From assembly GCF_001552215.1 (NCBI RefSeq), contig NZ_BCQT01000018.1, positions 124,001-188,000 of the forward strand: a DNA stretch of 64,000 nt. The letters are read 5' to 3'. This document shows positions 17,334-26,140 of this stretch, piece after piece (position 1 is the stretch's first letter; each line of letters starts with the position of its first letter). This DNA is from Actinomadura macra NBRC 14102 (lineage in GTDB: Bacteria > Actinomycetota > Actinomycetes > Streptosporangiales > Streptosporangiaceae). The notes below the pieces were generated by a model that was given only the letters and a program-made list of their open reading frames with translations, searched no databases and was not told the DNA's origin. A program made the translations under genes and the position numbers.

Positions 17334-17896
17334 TCGGAGAGGCGGGCCAGCAGCCGACGTTTGCCGTTCTCGGGAAGATCGGTCTGCCCCAGGACGGTGA
17401 ATCCGTCCGGAAGCAGGGAGGCGGGTTCGCCGTCGGCCAGGCACCACTTGTCGGGAAGCGACGGGCGGGTGCGCTTCGCGTCCAGGGTGAACGCCTCCCA
17501 GCCGAGCAGTCCGCCCGGTACTACGGCGCGGGCGGCGGGCTCGAAAAGCGCACGGTCCCAGTAGCCGGTGCACAGGACGAGCGCGTAGGCGCCCGCCTGG
17601 GGACGCCAGGCGTCGAGATCGGCCTCCTCGATCGAGATGAGCTCAGCGAGGCCGCGACGGCGCGCCTCGGCGGCGAGGCGCCGCAGGGCGACGTCGGAGA
17701 CGTCCACGGCGAGGACGCTTCGCCCGCTCTGGGCGACCAACAGCGCGCTCCCGGACGGTCCCGATGCCAGATCAAGCATGGGGCCGTCCGGGAGCGCAAG
17801 CGACAGCGCACGCGCCGCCAGCGGATGCGCCGTGAACGGCGTCTCCGCACTGCCCTCGTATTTGGTGTTCCACCGCTTCCGGTCCGTGTCGGCCAC
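17297..17896 (-). CDS. Class I SAM-dependent methyltransferase
   Basis: 199 residues with the Rossmann methyltransferase core: WNTKYEGSAET at the start, motif I MLDLASGPSGSALLVA, an acidic end of beta2 (LAVDVSD), and a post-motif segment YALVLCTGYWDRALF. The compact size and N-terminal RWNxKY pattern recall TehB/thiopurine-type small methyltransferases. It overlaps the xth 3' remnant tail to tail by 37 bp. The substrate is unknown. Confidence 0.8.
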   Translation of the reverse strand: MADTDRKRWNTKYEGSAETPFTAHPLAARALSLALPDGPMLDLASGPSGSALLVAQSGRSVLAVDVSDVALRRLAAEARRRGLAELISIEEADLDAWRPQAGAYALVLCTGYWDRALFEPAARAVVPGGLLGWEAFTLDAKRTRPSLPDKWCLADGEPASLLPDGFTVLGQTDLPENGKRRLLARLSDQPRSTSTTTGA

Positions 17897-17941
17897 GCGC
17901 CGAACTTTACGCCCGCCCCCGCCGGCGTCGGCCGGTGCCGG

Positions 17942-18709
17942 TCAGCGGCGCTCGGCTATGAGCAGCATGAACATGGCGGTCGGGAATCCCTGGCGCCACC
18001 ACGGGTCATCGGTCAGCTGCTCTTGCGTCGGGTGAGGCTCACGCAGGTCCGCGATGACGAACCCGGCGTCTCGGAGCGTTCCAGAGTAGAACTCCAGCGG
18101 CCTCAGCCACGATGTGATCATCGCCGGTGATTCCAGGCCGTCCACCAGGAAGTGCTGGTCGATGCCCCGTGAGGCGAAGTAGCGCGTCGCCGGGACGGCA
18201 TGCATGGCGCCCCGCTCGGAGTGCTCGACATAGAAACAGGGGTGCAGGGTGAGGATGATCAGTCGCCCGCCGGGCTTCAGCACCCGCCCGAACTCGATGA
18301 TCGCGTCCGTCGGGTCCTGTAGATGACTGAACAGGTGGTTGCAGACGACGAGGTCGAAGCCCTTGTCCTCCACGGGCATCGCGTCGACGCTCGCGCAGGT
18401 GAACGTCAGGGTGCCGCCGGGTGAGTCCTGGTGCACGGCCCCCGCCGCGTCGACCAGGCTCTGACAGACGTCGACACCGACGACGTCCGCGCCCCGGGAT
18501 GCCAGCGTGCGGGCGAAGTAGCCCTCACCGCACCCGGCGTCCAGGATCCGCAGGCCCTCGCACGGCCCGACCGCGTCCAGGACGGCCGCGTCCGTCAGTT
18601 CGTTGCGGTACCGGTCCCGGCGTTCACGGATGATCTTCACCCAGTACTCGGCATTGGACTCCCATCTCTTCTGTGTCAGATTCGCGATCGCTCGCGCCGT
18701 GTCTTCCAC
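17942..18709 (-). CDS. Class I SAM-dependent methyltransferase (Methyltransf_11 type)
   Basis: 255 residues from a GTG at 18709 with a strong GGGAGGGGAG upstream; the longer open frame is a shadow of the previous gene. Motif I is ILDAGCGEGYFARTLA, beta2 ends VVGVD, beta4 region FDLVVCNHLFSHLQD, and VLKPGGRLIILTLHPCF marks motif III. The C-terminal region includes a substrate lid. It follows the HTH protein by 26 bp and is probably cotranscribed with it. The substrate is not inferable; the pattern fits small-molecule O- or C-methylation. Confidence 0.82.
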   Translation of the reverse strand: MEDTARAIANLTQKRWESNAEYWVKIIRERRDRYRNELTDAAVLDAVGPCEGLRILDAGCGEGYFARTLASRGADVVGVDVCQSLVDAAGAVHQDSPGGTLTFTCASVDAMPVEDKGFDLVVCNHLFSHLQDPTDAIIEFGRVLKPGGRLIILTLHPCFYVEHSERGAMHAVPATRYFASRGIDQHFLVDGLESPAMITSWLRPLEFYSGTLRDAGFVIADLREPHPTQEQLTDDPWWRQGFPTAMFMLLIAERR

Positions 18710-18735
18710 CAGCTCCCCTCCCTCGGCATGGGGGT

Positions 18736-19782
18736 TCAAACCATGCCCTTGAGCCGCCTCACCAGTGCGTGGCAGGTGTCGCGGATTTTTCTGTCCTGGC
18801 AATCGGCCCCGCGCAGTTCCAGCGTCAGGATCAGCTCGTTGAGCTTTCCGCCGAACGTGGGGTCGCGTTTCAGGGCCAGCGGGATGTACGTCGACGCCAG
18901 GTAGTACACGTAGGCGTCGTTGTAGACGACGATCTCCCGCAAGACCTCTCGTGCCGTGTTGACGAGCACCAGGGAGCTGGGCAGTGTGAAGTCGGAGCTT
19001 ATTCGGCCATCGCGCGAGTAGGTGGGGAAGGCCCATTCCTCAAGGGCCGCGTACACGGGGGTCGTGTCGAGTTCCTTGCGGTACCGCTCGGCGAGCTCGA
19101 GGTCGCCGGAGCTGATGAGGTAGCCCATGACGACCCCGCGCATCATGAATGCGGTCTGCCGTCCGGGCACCTCGAAGCCGAGATCGGCCTCCAGCGCCCC
19201 CGTCACCTTGCTGACCTGGTGCGTGAGGACGTTCAGCGCCAGGATCGAGTGGAACGAGTACGTCTTGCGGTTCAGCCGGGGAGCCAGGTCGATCGACGAC
19301 TCGTACAGTTTCTGGGGGTCGTCGAGCAGCCCCTCGCCCGGCTGGGTGGAGTAGAGGGCCGAGAGCGCGCGGTCCTGTTCACGTCCCCAGAAACGGGCGA
19401 TGAAGGAGGAGGTCTTCTGGGTCGCCTGGCCGCGCATGATGTGCAGCCCGGCTTCCAACGCGTTCAGCAGATGCTGCTGGGAGACGGTGGAGTTCTCGAA
19501 CGCCTTCAGATCGACCGTGAGCCCCTCGGAGTGCAGGTCGGCCACAAGGCTGTCCCGGCGCTTACGGACGGAGTGCGCCATCGAGTACTCGGCGATTCCC
19601 GGTACCGACGACATGAGGCTCTGCAGGGATCTCCCGCTGACCCTGTCGAGCCATTCTGTGTTGTCCCAAAGTCGGAATATGGTGCTCTCGTCCAGCCCGG
19701 AGAAGGCCGCGACGTCGGACATGTTGAGACCCATGTCCTTGGTGATTTCGGAGAGAGACCTCGGCTCGCCGTCCGTTGTCAT
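18736..19782 (-). CDS. Predicted HTH DNA-binding protein with helical C-terminal domain
   Basis: About 348 residues from ATG 19782; an upstream in-frame start at 19893 is possible. The N-terminus (LSEITKDMGLNMSDVAAFSG then LDESTIFRLWD) reads as a helix-turn-helix of the XRE kind. The rest is helical with no motif I recognise (HLLNALEAGLHIMRG, ELAERYRKELDTTPVY). It immediately precedes the methyltransferase at 17942, so it may regulate or partner with that enzyme. Confidence 0.6.
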   Translation of the reverse strand: MTTDGEPRSLSEITKDMGLNMSDVAAFSGLDESTIFRLWDNTEWLDRVSGRSLQSLMSSVPGIAEYSMAHSVRKRRDSLVADLHSEGLTVDLKAFENSTVSQQHLLNALEAGLHIMRGQATQKTSSFIARFWGREQDRALSALYSTQPGEGLLDDPQKLYESSIDLAPRLNRKTYSFHSILALNVLTHQVSKVTGALEADLGFEVPGRQTAFMMRGVVMGYLISSGDLELAERYRKELDTTPVYAALEEWAFPTYSRDGRISSDFTLPSSLVLVNTAREVLREIVVYNDAYVYYLASTYIPLALKRDPTFGGKLNELILTLELRGADCQDRKIRDTCHALVRRLKGMV

Positions 19783-19902
19783 GACTCGCCCTTGGACCTG
19801 GACTTGGTGGAAGTCCGATCCTAGCGAAGCCTCAGACGGGCGGAACAGGTCGTGGGTCCGGGAAGGCTTCCGGTCACTGAGCGTTAATATCATGGCGGAG
19901 TG

Positions 19903-20796
19903 TCACTCTGGCTTGCGTCCGATGAAGCCGGCAAGAGGTAGCGGTTCCCCACCGGAGATGATCGGCGGGTGCGTGCGAGAGTCGTCGAGTATTTCCAGGC
20001 CGGCGCGTATTTCCAGGCCGGCGCAGATGTCGGCGATCTCGTCCGGGCCGCGGGGTGTGAACGGCACGCCCGCCTCCCGGAAGAGCACGGCGACGGTGTC
20101 CAGGGCGGGCGTTCGCTCGACATGGGTGAGCGCGACGTGACTGCCCGGCGCGAGACCCGCCACCAGCTCGCCGAGGACGCCGCGCGGGTCGTCCTCGTCG
20201 GTCAGGAAGTGCAGGACGCCGAACAACAGCACCCCGGCCGGCCGCCCGAAATCGATCACCCGCCGCAGCTCGGGATGCGCCAGCAGGGCGGCGGGCTCGC
20301 GGACGTCGGCGGCGACCGCGCACGTCCCCGCGTTCACGGCGAGAAGTGCCCGTGCGTGCGCGATCACCATCGGGTCGTTGTCGACGTAGCCGACCCGGCA
20401 GGCCGGATCGGTGCCCCGCAGCGCCCCCGCGACGCCATCCGTGCCGGGAAGCCCGCATCCCACGTCGATGAACTGCCGCAGCCCGATCTCCCGCGCGAGG
20501 TGACCGACGGCGTGCTCGGTGAACGCCCGGTTCGCCTGGACGAGCCGGGAGATGATCGGAGCCTTCAACAGCGCCCACTCCACCATCTCCCGGTCCACCG
20601 CGTAGTTGTCCTTGCCGCCGAGGAGGTAGTCGTTCATCCTGGCGGCGCTGGGGGCCGGTGCGCTGAGCCCTGGCCGGACCTCTGGCCGGTCGAGACCGGC
20701 CGGAGTCTCCGGGTGCCGATGGGCGTCCTCCATGAGGGAGGCGACGGCCCATCGGCTCAGGTTGAGCACCGACCCGGTGTTCACGGCAATCGCCAT
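19903..20796 (-). CDS. DUF574-family SAM-dependent methyltransferase
   Basis: 297 residues. The signature RMNDYLLGGKDNYAVDRE and FIDVGCGLPGTDGV, with YVDNDPMVIAHARALL, define the actinobacterial SAM_MT/DUF574 family, which has expanded in Streptomyces and Actinomadura and has mostly unknown substrates. The start is uncertain: ATG 20796 lies directly behind AGAAGG, and GTG 20784 or ATG 20733 are alternatives. It overlaps the HATPase gene by 16 bp, a pairing typical of these families. The C-terminal part contains a duplicated hexapeptide from an 18-bp tandem repeat. Confidence 0.85.
   Translation of the reverse strand: MAIAVNTGSVLNLSRWAVASLMEDAHRHPETPAGLDRPEVRPGLSAPAPSAARMNDYLLGGKDNYAVDREMVEWALLKAPIISRLVQANRAFTEHAVGHLAREIGLRQFIDVGCGLPGTDGVAGALRGTDPACRVGYVDNDPMVIAHARALLAVNAGTCAVAADVREPAALLAHPELRRVIDFGRPAGVLLFGVLHFLTDEDDPRGVLGELVAGLAPGSHVALTHVERTPALDTVAVLFREAGVPFTPRGPDEIADICAGLEIRAGLEILDDSRTHPPIISGGEPLPLAGFIGRKPE
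19989..20024. repeat. 18-bp perfect tandem duplication in DUF574 gene
   Basis: GTATTTCCAGGCCGGCGC occurs twice head to tail, duplicating GLEIRA in the protein without frame change. The perfect identity suggests a recent event. Confidence 0.9.
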
Positions 20797-21308
20797 CCTT
20801 CTCTGATGGCCACTCCGAACCAGAAGGTGGACGTCCCGTTCCGGTTGCGATGGGTGCCGTGGTCAGCGGCGAGCGCCCGCATCAGAACCAGCCCCCGTGC
20901 GTGGTTCTGCGAGGGCTCTTCCGGCAGCCGGGCCTGCCCCCGCAGACCACCGCCGTCGGTGACCTCGACCCGGACGAAGCGGTCGATGTGCAGTGCGGAC
21001 AACATGACGGTCCCGTCCCGGCGCGGCCGGGCGTAGAGAACCGAACTGGTGATGGCCTCGCTGGTCAACAGCTCCAGGTCGGCGAGTTCGGACCGGGCGG
21101 CGCCGAAGTACTGGCCGACCAGTTCGCGGACATAGGAGCGGCCGAGCCGAACGGCGGCCGGTGTCGCGGCGAGATCGATCTCGCCGAGGAGGCGCCCGGT
21201 TGACTTGCCGTTGTTCCAGGCGGACGAGGTTGCGAGTTCCAGCGAAGGAGCGGGGGCCGGGGCCGGTACCAGGACCGGGGTTCCCGACCATGCGTCTGGT
21301 GCGTTCAT
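20781..21308 (-). CDS. HATPase-type anti-sigma regulatory protein
   Basis: 175 residues from ATG 21308; ATG 21353 is also possible and neither has a good Shine-Dalgarno. It shows the GHKL ATPase fold of RsbW/SpoIIAB-like proteins: LTSEAITSSVLYA (N-box with Glu, though the usual Asn is replaced by Ser), VEVTDGGGL (G1 box), HARGLVLMRALAADHG (G2 region). Such proteins are abundant in actinobacteria and usually bind sigma factors or anti-sigma antagonists. The N-box substitution weakens the prediction that it binds ATP. It is translationally linked to the DUF574 gene. Confidence 0.78.
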   Translation of the reverse strand: MNAPDAWSGTPVLVPAPAPAPSLELATSSAWNNGKSTGRLLGEIDLAATPAAVRLGRSYVRELVGQYFGAARSELADLELLTSEAITSSVLYARPRRDGTVMLSALHIDRFVRVEVTDGGGLRGQARLPEEPSQNHARGLVLMRALAADHGTHRNRNGTSTFWFGVAIREGWRLP

Positions 21309-21385
21309 GGCAGCGACGGCTTCACGTCTCCGTGTCGGGCTGTAAGCGAACATTGCTTCCAATGGCCTGCTGGGAGTCGGACATC

Positions 21386-21484
21386 GGCCCTTGCATGCGG
21401 GCCGGAAGAGACGCGCCCACACGACAGTCACTTTTACGCACGGCACCCGGGTCAGTCACCGACGCTTGCGCGCATGCAAGGGCC
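21386..21484. repeat. 14-bp inverted repeat with GCATGC core
   Basis: GGCCCTTGCATGCG at 21386-21399 is inverted perfectly at 21471-21484, 71 bp apart, upstream of the HATPase gene. It is a candidate pair of operator boxes or a looped leader. Confidence 0.7.
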
Positions 21485-21877
21485 CTATGTCACCCTGCGA
21501 AGGGTTACTCTGTGTAATTAATCCGTGACTCGCGTCTCCTGCGGGCACCCCCTGCCGCCAGGCACGCGACGAGTCGCCCGAAGGATGTCCGGAGTCGCCT
21601 GAGCTGCGGTTTCGGGCAACTTTCGGCCCCCGTAAACCCTCAATTCGGGTCAGTACAGAGCCAGTCCGGGAGGAGGGGAGCGGCCGGCGAGGTTCAGCGT
21701 GCCGGGGGACGCCGGAAGCGCACGGGACGTGCGGGACGCAGCGTGCCAGAACGGCGATCGATCTGTCGCCGAAATTGCGAGTTCTGCTCACGATTCTGCT
21801 CTGTCCGCCGAACGTGACCGTCTCCCGGAAACACACCCGACTGACAGTTCGTGGGAGACGCGTCGCCGAAATCGGTC

Positions 21878-21944
21878 TTGACAACCCTGCGCGTTTGCGT
21901 GATACCACCTCGCCGGGCGATCGGTGAGGAACGTCTAACGTTCC
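21878..21944 (+). promoter_or_regulatory. Promoter-like site followed by a palindrome
   Basis: TTGACA (21878) and GATACC (21901) are separated by exactly 17 bp. GGAACGT-CTA-ACGTTCC (21928-21944) follows about 20 bp later. No plus-strand gene lies downstream, so the transcript would be non-coding or antisense to the DUF5682 gene end. Confidence 0.4.
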
Positions 21945-22004
21945 GGTCAGGCGGCTACGCCCTCCGTGTTCGGGACGAGGAAACGGAACCGCTCGCTCAG
22001 ACGT

Positions 22005-22046
22005 GGTCAAGGGCGAGCCGCCAGGTGAGCCCTTGGGCCGGGTTTG
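22005..22046. repeat. 42-bp palindromic dispersed repeat, copy 1
   Basis: Matches 47603-47644 in 38 of 42 positions without gaps. It forms a 7-bp stem (CAAGGGC/GCCCTTG) with a 14-nt loop. A degraded third copy follows at about 22070-22112 and overlaps the stop codon of the DUF5682 gene. Confidence 0.75.
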
Positions 22047-22086
22047 CAGTAAACACAGCCGGGGTTGCCGGTCAAGGCGCGAGCCG

Positions 22087-24993
22087 CTAGACCAGCACCC
22101 GGGCCGGGCTTGCGGTCAATACCTCTGCGATCCCGGCAGGAGCCTGGGGGTGGGCGGCCAGCAGCGCCTTCACCGCTGGATTTCCGGACGGGGCCGCGGG
22201 CACCTCCCATCCCCCATGCCCCAGCAGCGTGGCGACGGCATCGCAGGTCGACGGGTGGGTGGCCAGCAACCCGGTCACCGGCCCCGGCGCGGCGACGGAC
22301 ACGGGCGGCACCGTCCCTGCCGACGTGCCCGCGGCCGTCCCTGCCGCCGTCCAGGGCGGCTCCCACGCGTCCACGGCGGGCAGCGCGGCGGGGAACGTCC
22401 GGGCGGCCTCCCGGACGAGCACCGGTACCAGCTCGCGTGCGTGTTCCCGCAGCGTCGTGATCAGGCTGGGCAGCCACGGCAGCAGGACGGTGTCCGGCAG
22501 CCGGGCGAACGCCTTCGACATGACCTCGACGATGAGCGGCGCCAGCACCGGGAACGGTTCGAGCGCCTGCACGAACCCGCTCATGTAGAGCGGGAACGCC
22601 GGGATGACCAGGGGGTTTGCGAGCAGTTCGTCGCAGCGCCGCCGCAGCTCGGCGAGCGGCGCCAGGCCGAGCTGCGACTGCGCGGCCCACAGCAGCGCGA
22701 CCTTGGCGGGCGCCTCGGGATGCGACTGCCGGACGGCGAGTTCGAGCTGGGCGTGGTCGCAGCCGAGCGACAGCGCGAGGCTCTCCATCCCGAACAGGAA
22801 CCCGAGCATGGCGGCGACCTGCCGCACGCCGGTGTCCTCGTCCACGAACGCGGTCGGCAGCAGCGTGCAGTAGTGCGCGTAGCCCTCGGTCACGAACGCC
22901 TTGCACCACGCCGGAAGCTCCGGTTCCGTGGCGCGGTAGTGGGCGAGCAGCCGCCGGACGCGGCGCAGCACCTCCGGTGCGTCGTCCACCGTGCGTTCGG
23001 CGGCCAGCAACTCCACCGCACGCGCGCCGAGCTCATCGGGGAGCCGCCGCCCGCCGAGGTAGAGGACGGCGTTCTCGACGGCTTCCAGCGCGCCGGCGGC
23101 GGTCGCCTTCGGCCCCCACACCGCCCGCCGGAGCCGCTGTTCCAGTACCTGCTCGACGGTGACGCCCTCGTAGCCCAGTTCGACGATCGAGCGCTGGTTG
23201 CGGCCGATCGCGAGGTCCCAGCTCTCCTGGATGGAGCGCTCGCCGAGCTTCCTCGACCCCATGATGGGGCGGACGGCGCCGTCGGGCAGCAGCCTCCGCA
23301 GGATCCAGAGCAGCCGCGAGCAGGGCGCGAGGGCCGGGTCCGCGTCGAGGTTCAGCAGCGCCCGCTGGATGGTGCGCTTCTGGAGGTCCAGGCCGAGCGG
23401 CTCCAGCCGGTCCAGGACGTCCCGAGCCAGCGGTGGCAGCGATTCGTAGCCGACCGAGCCGATCCGGTCGCCGCCGAGGAGGATCTCGCACAGCCGCCGT
23501 ACGTCCCGGCGGCCGGGCACCGAGTCCTTCTCGATACAGGTGATCGCTGCGTCCTGGAAGTCGTACGGCGTCGGGCGTGCCCGGCCCCGCATCCCCGCCA
23601 GCAGGATCGAGGTCTCGAACACCGCGATGGCGTCGGCCGTGCTGGACAGGTAGCCGTTGCGACGCGCCAGCCGGACGATGTCGACGCACCAGCCGAGCAG
23701 CTCCGCCTCGTCCAGGCCGTCCAGGACGGGTGGGCTCGACAGGTATCCCGACAGCCGGTCGGCGACCGGCCCGTCCACGACCGGCGCCACGGCCGGCGCG
23801 GACGCCCGCTTCGACTTCCTCGCCGGTGCCGTGCCGCCCTTCTGCCCGTCCAGCCGGAACGGTGTCACGCCGCCGCGCTTCAACGCCTTCGCGAACGTCG
23901 CCGCCGCGATCGACACCGAACCCGACGCGAGCCCGAACTGCGCCTCGATCGCCGAGTGGCTGGACGGGATCAGCCCGTACCGCCAGCGCGTCGCCGTCCG
24001 CGGGCTGATCTCGTACGGTTCCGCGTCCGCCGACAGCCCGAACTGCTCGACCCGGCTGGCGGCGTGGAACGCGCCGCACACGTACAGGCAGTCCGACGGG
24101 GCGGTGCCGGTGGCCGCGAGGTGCTCGCGCATCCGCGTCCACATGTACCGTTCGCGGTCCTCGTCGCGGCGGTCACGGTCGCCGCGGGTGGGGCGCAGCC
24201 GCCGGAAGAGGCTGCCGATCAGCACCATGACCTGCCGGTAGGTGTCGTAGTCGGCGCCGTACAGCGGCTGCTCGACGTACTGGTCCCACCATTCCGACCA
24301 GTGCCGCACCCTTCCGTGGTGCAGCAGGTGCGCCTCCAGCTCGGCGAAGCCGGGGCGCAGGTCGCCGATCTCGACCCCGACCGCGTCGCCGTGCAGCGCC
24401 GCGTCGCCGTCCTCGGTGCCGGGTTCGTCCTCGGTACCGGTTTCGGCCTCGGACGCCGGTGTGTCCGCCGGCTCCCACTGGTACACGTGGTCGGTGGACC
24501 GGTCGACCAGGACGATCTCGACGCCCGGGGTGTCCAGCGCGTACGCGATGGCCTGGTACTCCGCCGACGCCTCGGTGATCGGCGCGATGACGCTGAGCGG
24601 TGCCCAGGCCATCGGGAAGCCGTCCGGCTCGCTCGCGAACGCCTGCAACGCCACCGGCAGCCGGCAGTTGCGCAGTTCGTCCAGCAGCGGCGCCATGTCC
24701 TCGCACAGCTCCAGGTAGATGACCGACGGCCGCTTGTCGCGCAGCCGCCGCGCCATCGCCAGCGCCGACGCGGGCGAGTGGTGGCACACCGGGAAGATCT
24801 CCAGCCGCTCGCCGAGCGCGCGGCCGACGTCCTCGACCATCCCCGTGAGGATCCCCGACACCGCGTCCTGCCCGCCGAAGACCCGCGCGGCGTCCTGGAG
24901 CTGGTCCCGCAGCGCGCCGAACGCGCTCCCGGCGGTGGCGCCGGTGGCGGCGCCGGCGGTGGTGGCGCCGTCCGCGCCGATGTCGACGCTCAC
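22087..24993 (-). CDS. DUF5682-family protein
   Basis: 968 residues. The N-terminal third has EIFPVCHHSPASALAMARRL, IYLELCEDMAPLL and YVCGAFHAASRV, conserved-looking Cys/His-containing strands of the DUF5682 (TraB/ChaN-like) type. The long C-terminal part is helical and ends with two short repeats (LLATHPSTCDAVATLLG / LLAAHPQAPAGIAEVL). It is the last gene of the SWIM-VWA-MoxR operon and overlaps the MoxR stop by 4 bp. DUF5682 genes are known neighbours of MoxR/VWA pairs. Biochemical activity is unknown. The stop codon lies inside a degraded copy of the palindromic repeat. Confidence 0.78.
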   Translation of the reverse strand: MSVDIGADGATTAGAATGATAGSAFGALRDQLQDAARVFGGQDAVSGILTGMVEDVGRALGERLEIFPVCHHSPASALAMARRLRDKRPSVIYLELCEDMAPLLDELRNCRLPVALQAFASEPDGFPMAWAPLSVIAPITEASAEYQAIAYALDTPGVEIVLVDRSTDHVYQWEPADTPASEAETGTEDEPGTEDGDAALHGDAVGVEIGDLRPGFAELEAHLLHHGRVRHWSEWWDQYVEQPLYGADYDTYRQVMVLIGSLFRRLRPTRGDRDRRDEDRERYMWTRMREHLAATGTAPSDCLYVCGAFHAASRVEQFGLSADAEPYEISPRTATRWRYGLIPSSHSAIEAQFGLASGSVSIAAATFAKALKRGGVTPFRLDGQKGGTAPARKSKRASAPAVAPVVDGPVADRLSGYLSSPPVLDGLDEAELLGWCVDIVRLARRNGYLSSTADAIAVFETSILLAGMRGRARPTPYDFQDAAITCIEKDSVPGRRDVRRLCEILLGGDRIGSVGYESLPPLARDVLDRLEPLGLDLQKRTIQRALLNLDADPALAPCSRLLWILRRLLPDGAVRPIMGSRKLGERSIQESWDLAIGRNQRSIVELGYEGVTVEQVLEQRLRRAVWGPKATAAGALEAVENAVLYLGGRRLPDELGARAVELLAAERTVDDAPEVLRRVRRLLAHYRATEPELPAWCKAFVTEGYAHYCTLLPTAFVDEDTGVRQVAAMLGFLFGMESLALSLGCDHAQLELAVRQSHPEAPAKVALLWAAQSQLGLAPLAELRRRCDELLANPLVIPAFPLYMSGFVQALEPFPVLAPLIVEVMSKAFARLPDTVLLPWLPSLITTLREHARELVPVLVREAARTFPAALPAVDAWEPPWTAAGTAAGTSAGTVPPVSVAAPGPVTGLLATHPSTCDAVATLLGHGGWEVPAAPSGNPAVKALLAAHPQAPAGIAEVLTASPARVLV

Positions 24994-26108
24994 GACAGGG
25001 TCGAGATCGCCTGGCGGCCGCCCTCAAGGAAGCCCGTCCACGGGCCGCCGCCCTCCTTCTTGCTGCGCGGCTCGACGACGCCATGCCAGAACTTGTTCAG
25101 GATCGCGAGATCCTCCGGGCTGCGGCGCGCGAGCGATCCGACCAGGGACCCGCCGAGCGTCTCCGCGCGCAGGGTCGCGTCGCCGAAGAACTGGCTGTGC
25201 AGGATGGCGTCCTCCAGCACGCCGATCTGCTCGGCGGTGGACAGCGCCGACTCCAGCTTCTCGTCGTCGCTGGTGGCGGACGCCGCCGCGGCACGCAGGT
25301 CGGCGAAGCTCTGCAACAGCACGTCCAGCAGCGTCGGCGGCAGCTCCAGCTCGATGCTGTGCCGGCGCAGCAGCTCGCTCGTCCGGAACCGGACGATCTC
25401 CGCCTCGCTGCGTTTGTTGGTCACCACCGGGATGCGGACGAAGTTGAACCGCCGTTTCAGGGCCGACGACAGGTCGTTGACGCCCCGGTCGCGGCTGTTG
25501 GCCGTCGCGATGATCGAGAACCCGGGCTTGGCGAACACGATGTTGTCGTCGTCCAGCTCCGGGATGGACACGTACTTCTCCGACAGGATCGAGATCAGCG
25601 CGTCCTGGACGTCGCTGGTGGAGCGGGTGAGCTCCTCGAACCGGCCGATCACCCCCGCCTCCATCGCCGTCATGATCGGCGAGGGGATCATCGACTGCCG
25701 GGACTGCCCCTTGGCGATCACCATGGAGACGTTCCAGGAGTACTTGATGTGGTCCTCGGTCGTCCCCGCCGTGCCCTGCACGACCAGCGTCGAGTTCCGG
25801 CTGATCGCGGCCGACAGCAGCTCGGCGAGCCAGCTCTTGCCCGTCCCGGGGTCGCCGATGAGCAGCAGTCCCCGGTCGGACGCCAGCGTCACGATCGCGC
25901 GCTCGACGAAGCTCCGGTCACCGAACCATTTCTGCGGGATCTCGCGGTCCAGGCCGTCCGCGCGCTCGGAGCCGAGCACGAACAGCCGCACCATCTTCGG
26001 GCTGAGCCGCCACGAGAACGGCTTGGGGGAGTCGTCGATCGACTCCAGCCAGTCGAGTTCCTCGGCGTACTTCACCTCGGCGGGCGCGCGCAGCATGTCG
26101 TCGGTCAT
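24990..26108 (-). CDS. MoxR-type AAA+ ATPase
   Basis: 372 residues from ATG 26108 with GGAG upstream. Walker A is GDPGTGKS (about 85-92), the Walker B region reads GVIGRFEELTR, sensor 1 is ATANSRDRG, and ALKRRFNFV supplies the arginine finger. The C-terminal helical lid follows. MoxR ATPases remodel or load protein complexes together with VWA metal-ion-adhesion proteins, and the VWA partner is the adjacent upstream gene (32 bp). It is translationally coupled to DUF5682. Confidence 0.9.
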   Translation of the reverse strand: MTDDMLRAPAEVKYAEELDWLESIDDSPKPFSWRLSPKMVRLFVLGSERADGLDREIPQKWFGDRSFVERAIVTLASDRGLLLIGDPGTGKSWLAELLSAAISRNSTLVVQGTAGTTEDHIKYSWNVSMVIAKGQSRQSMIPSPIMTAMEAGVIGRFEELTRSTSDVQDALISILSEKYVSIPELDDDNIVFAKPGFSIIATANSRDRGVNDLSSALKRRFNFVRIPVVTNKRSEAEIVRFRTSELLRRHSIELELPPTLLDVLLQSFADLRAAAASATSDDEKLESALSTAEQIGVLEDAILHSQFFGDATLRAETLGGSLVGSLARRSPEDLAILNKFWHGVVEPRSKKEGGGPWTGFLEGGRQAISTLS

Positions 26109-26140
26109 GATGTCTCCGTGAGTTGTCAGGTGGCCGGGCG

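Larger units (their letters stand above)
21309..22086. other. Intergenic region with palindromes and an orphan promoter-like site
   Basis: About 780 bp. It holds a 14-bp inverted repeat in the HATPase leader (21386-21484), an AT-rich patch at about 21505-21520, a plus-strand promoter-like sequence (21878-21906) with a palindrome just behind it, and the palindromic repeat described at 22005. Open frames here lack Shine-Dalgarno sites and any motif. Confidence 0.6.

Noticed and set aside
17297-21308. Natural-product biosynthetic cluster because of several methyltransferases
   Set aside because: No PKS, NRPS, terpene or RiPP core enzyme is present; the genes look like unrelated regulators and methyltransferases.
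22003-26121. 1372-codon plus-strand open frame
   Set aside because: Antisense shadow of DUF5682 and MoxR; Arg/Gly/Asp-rich low-complexity translation with no motif.
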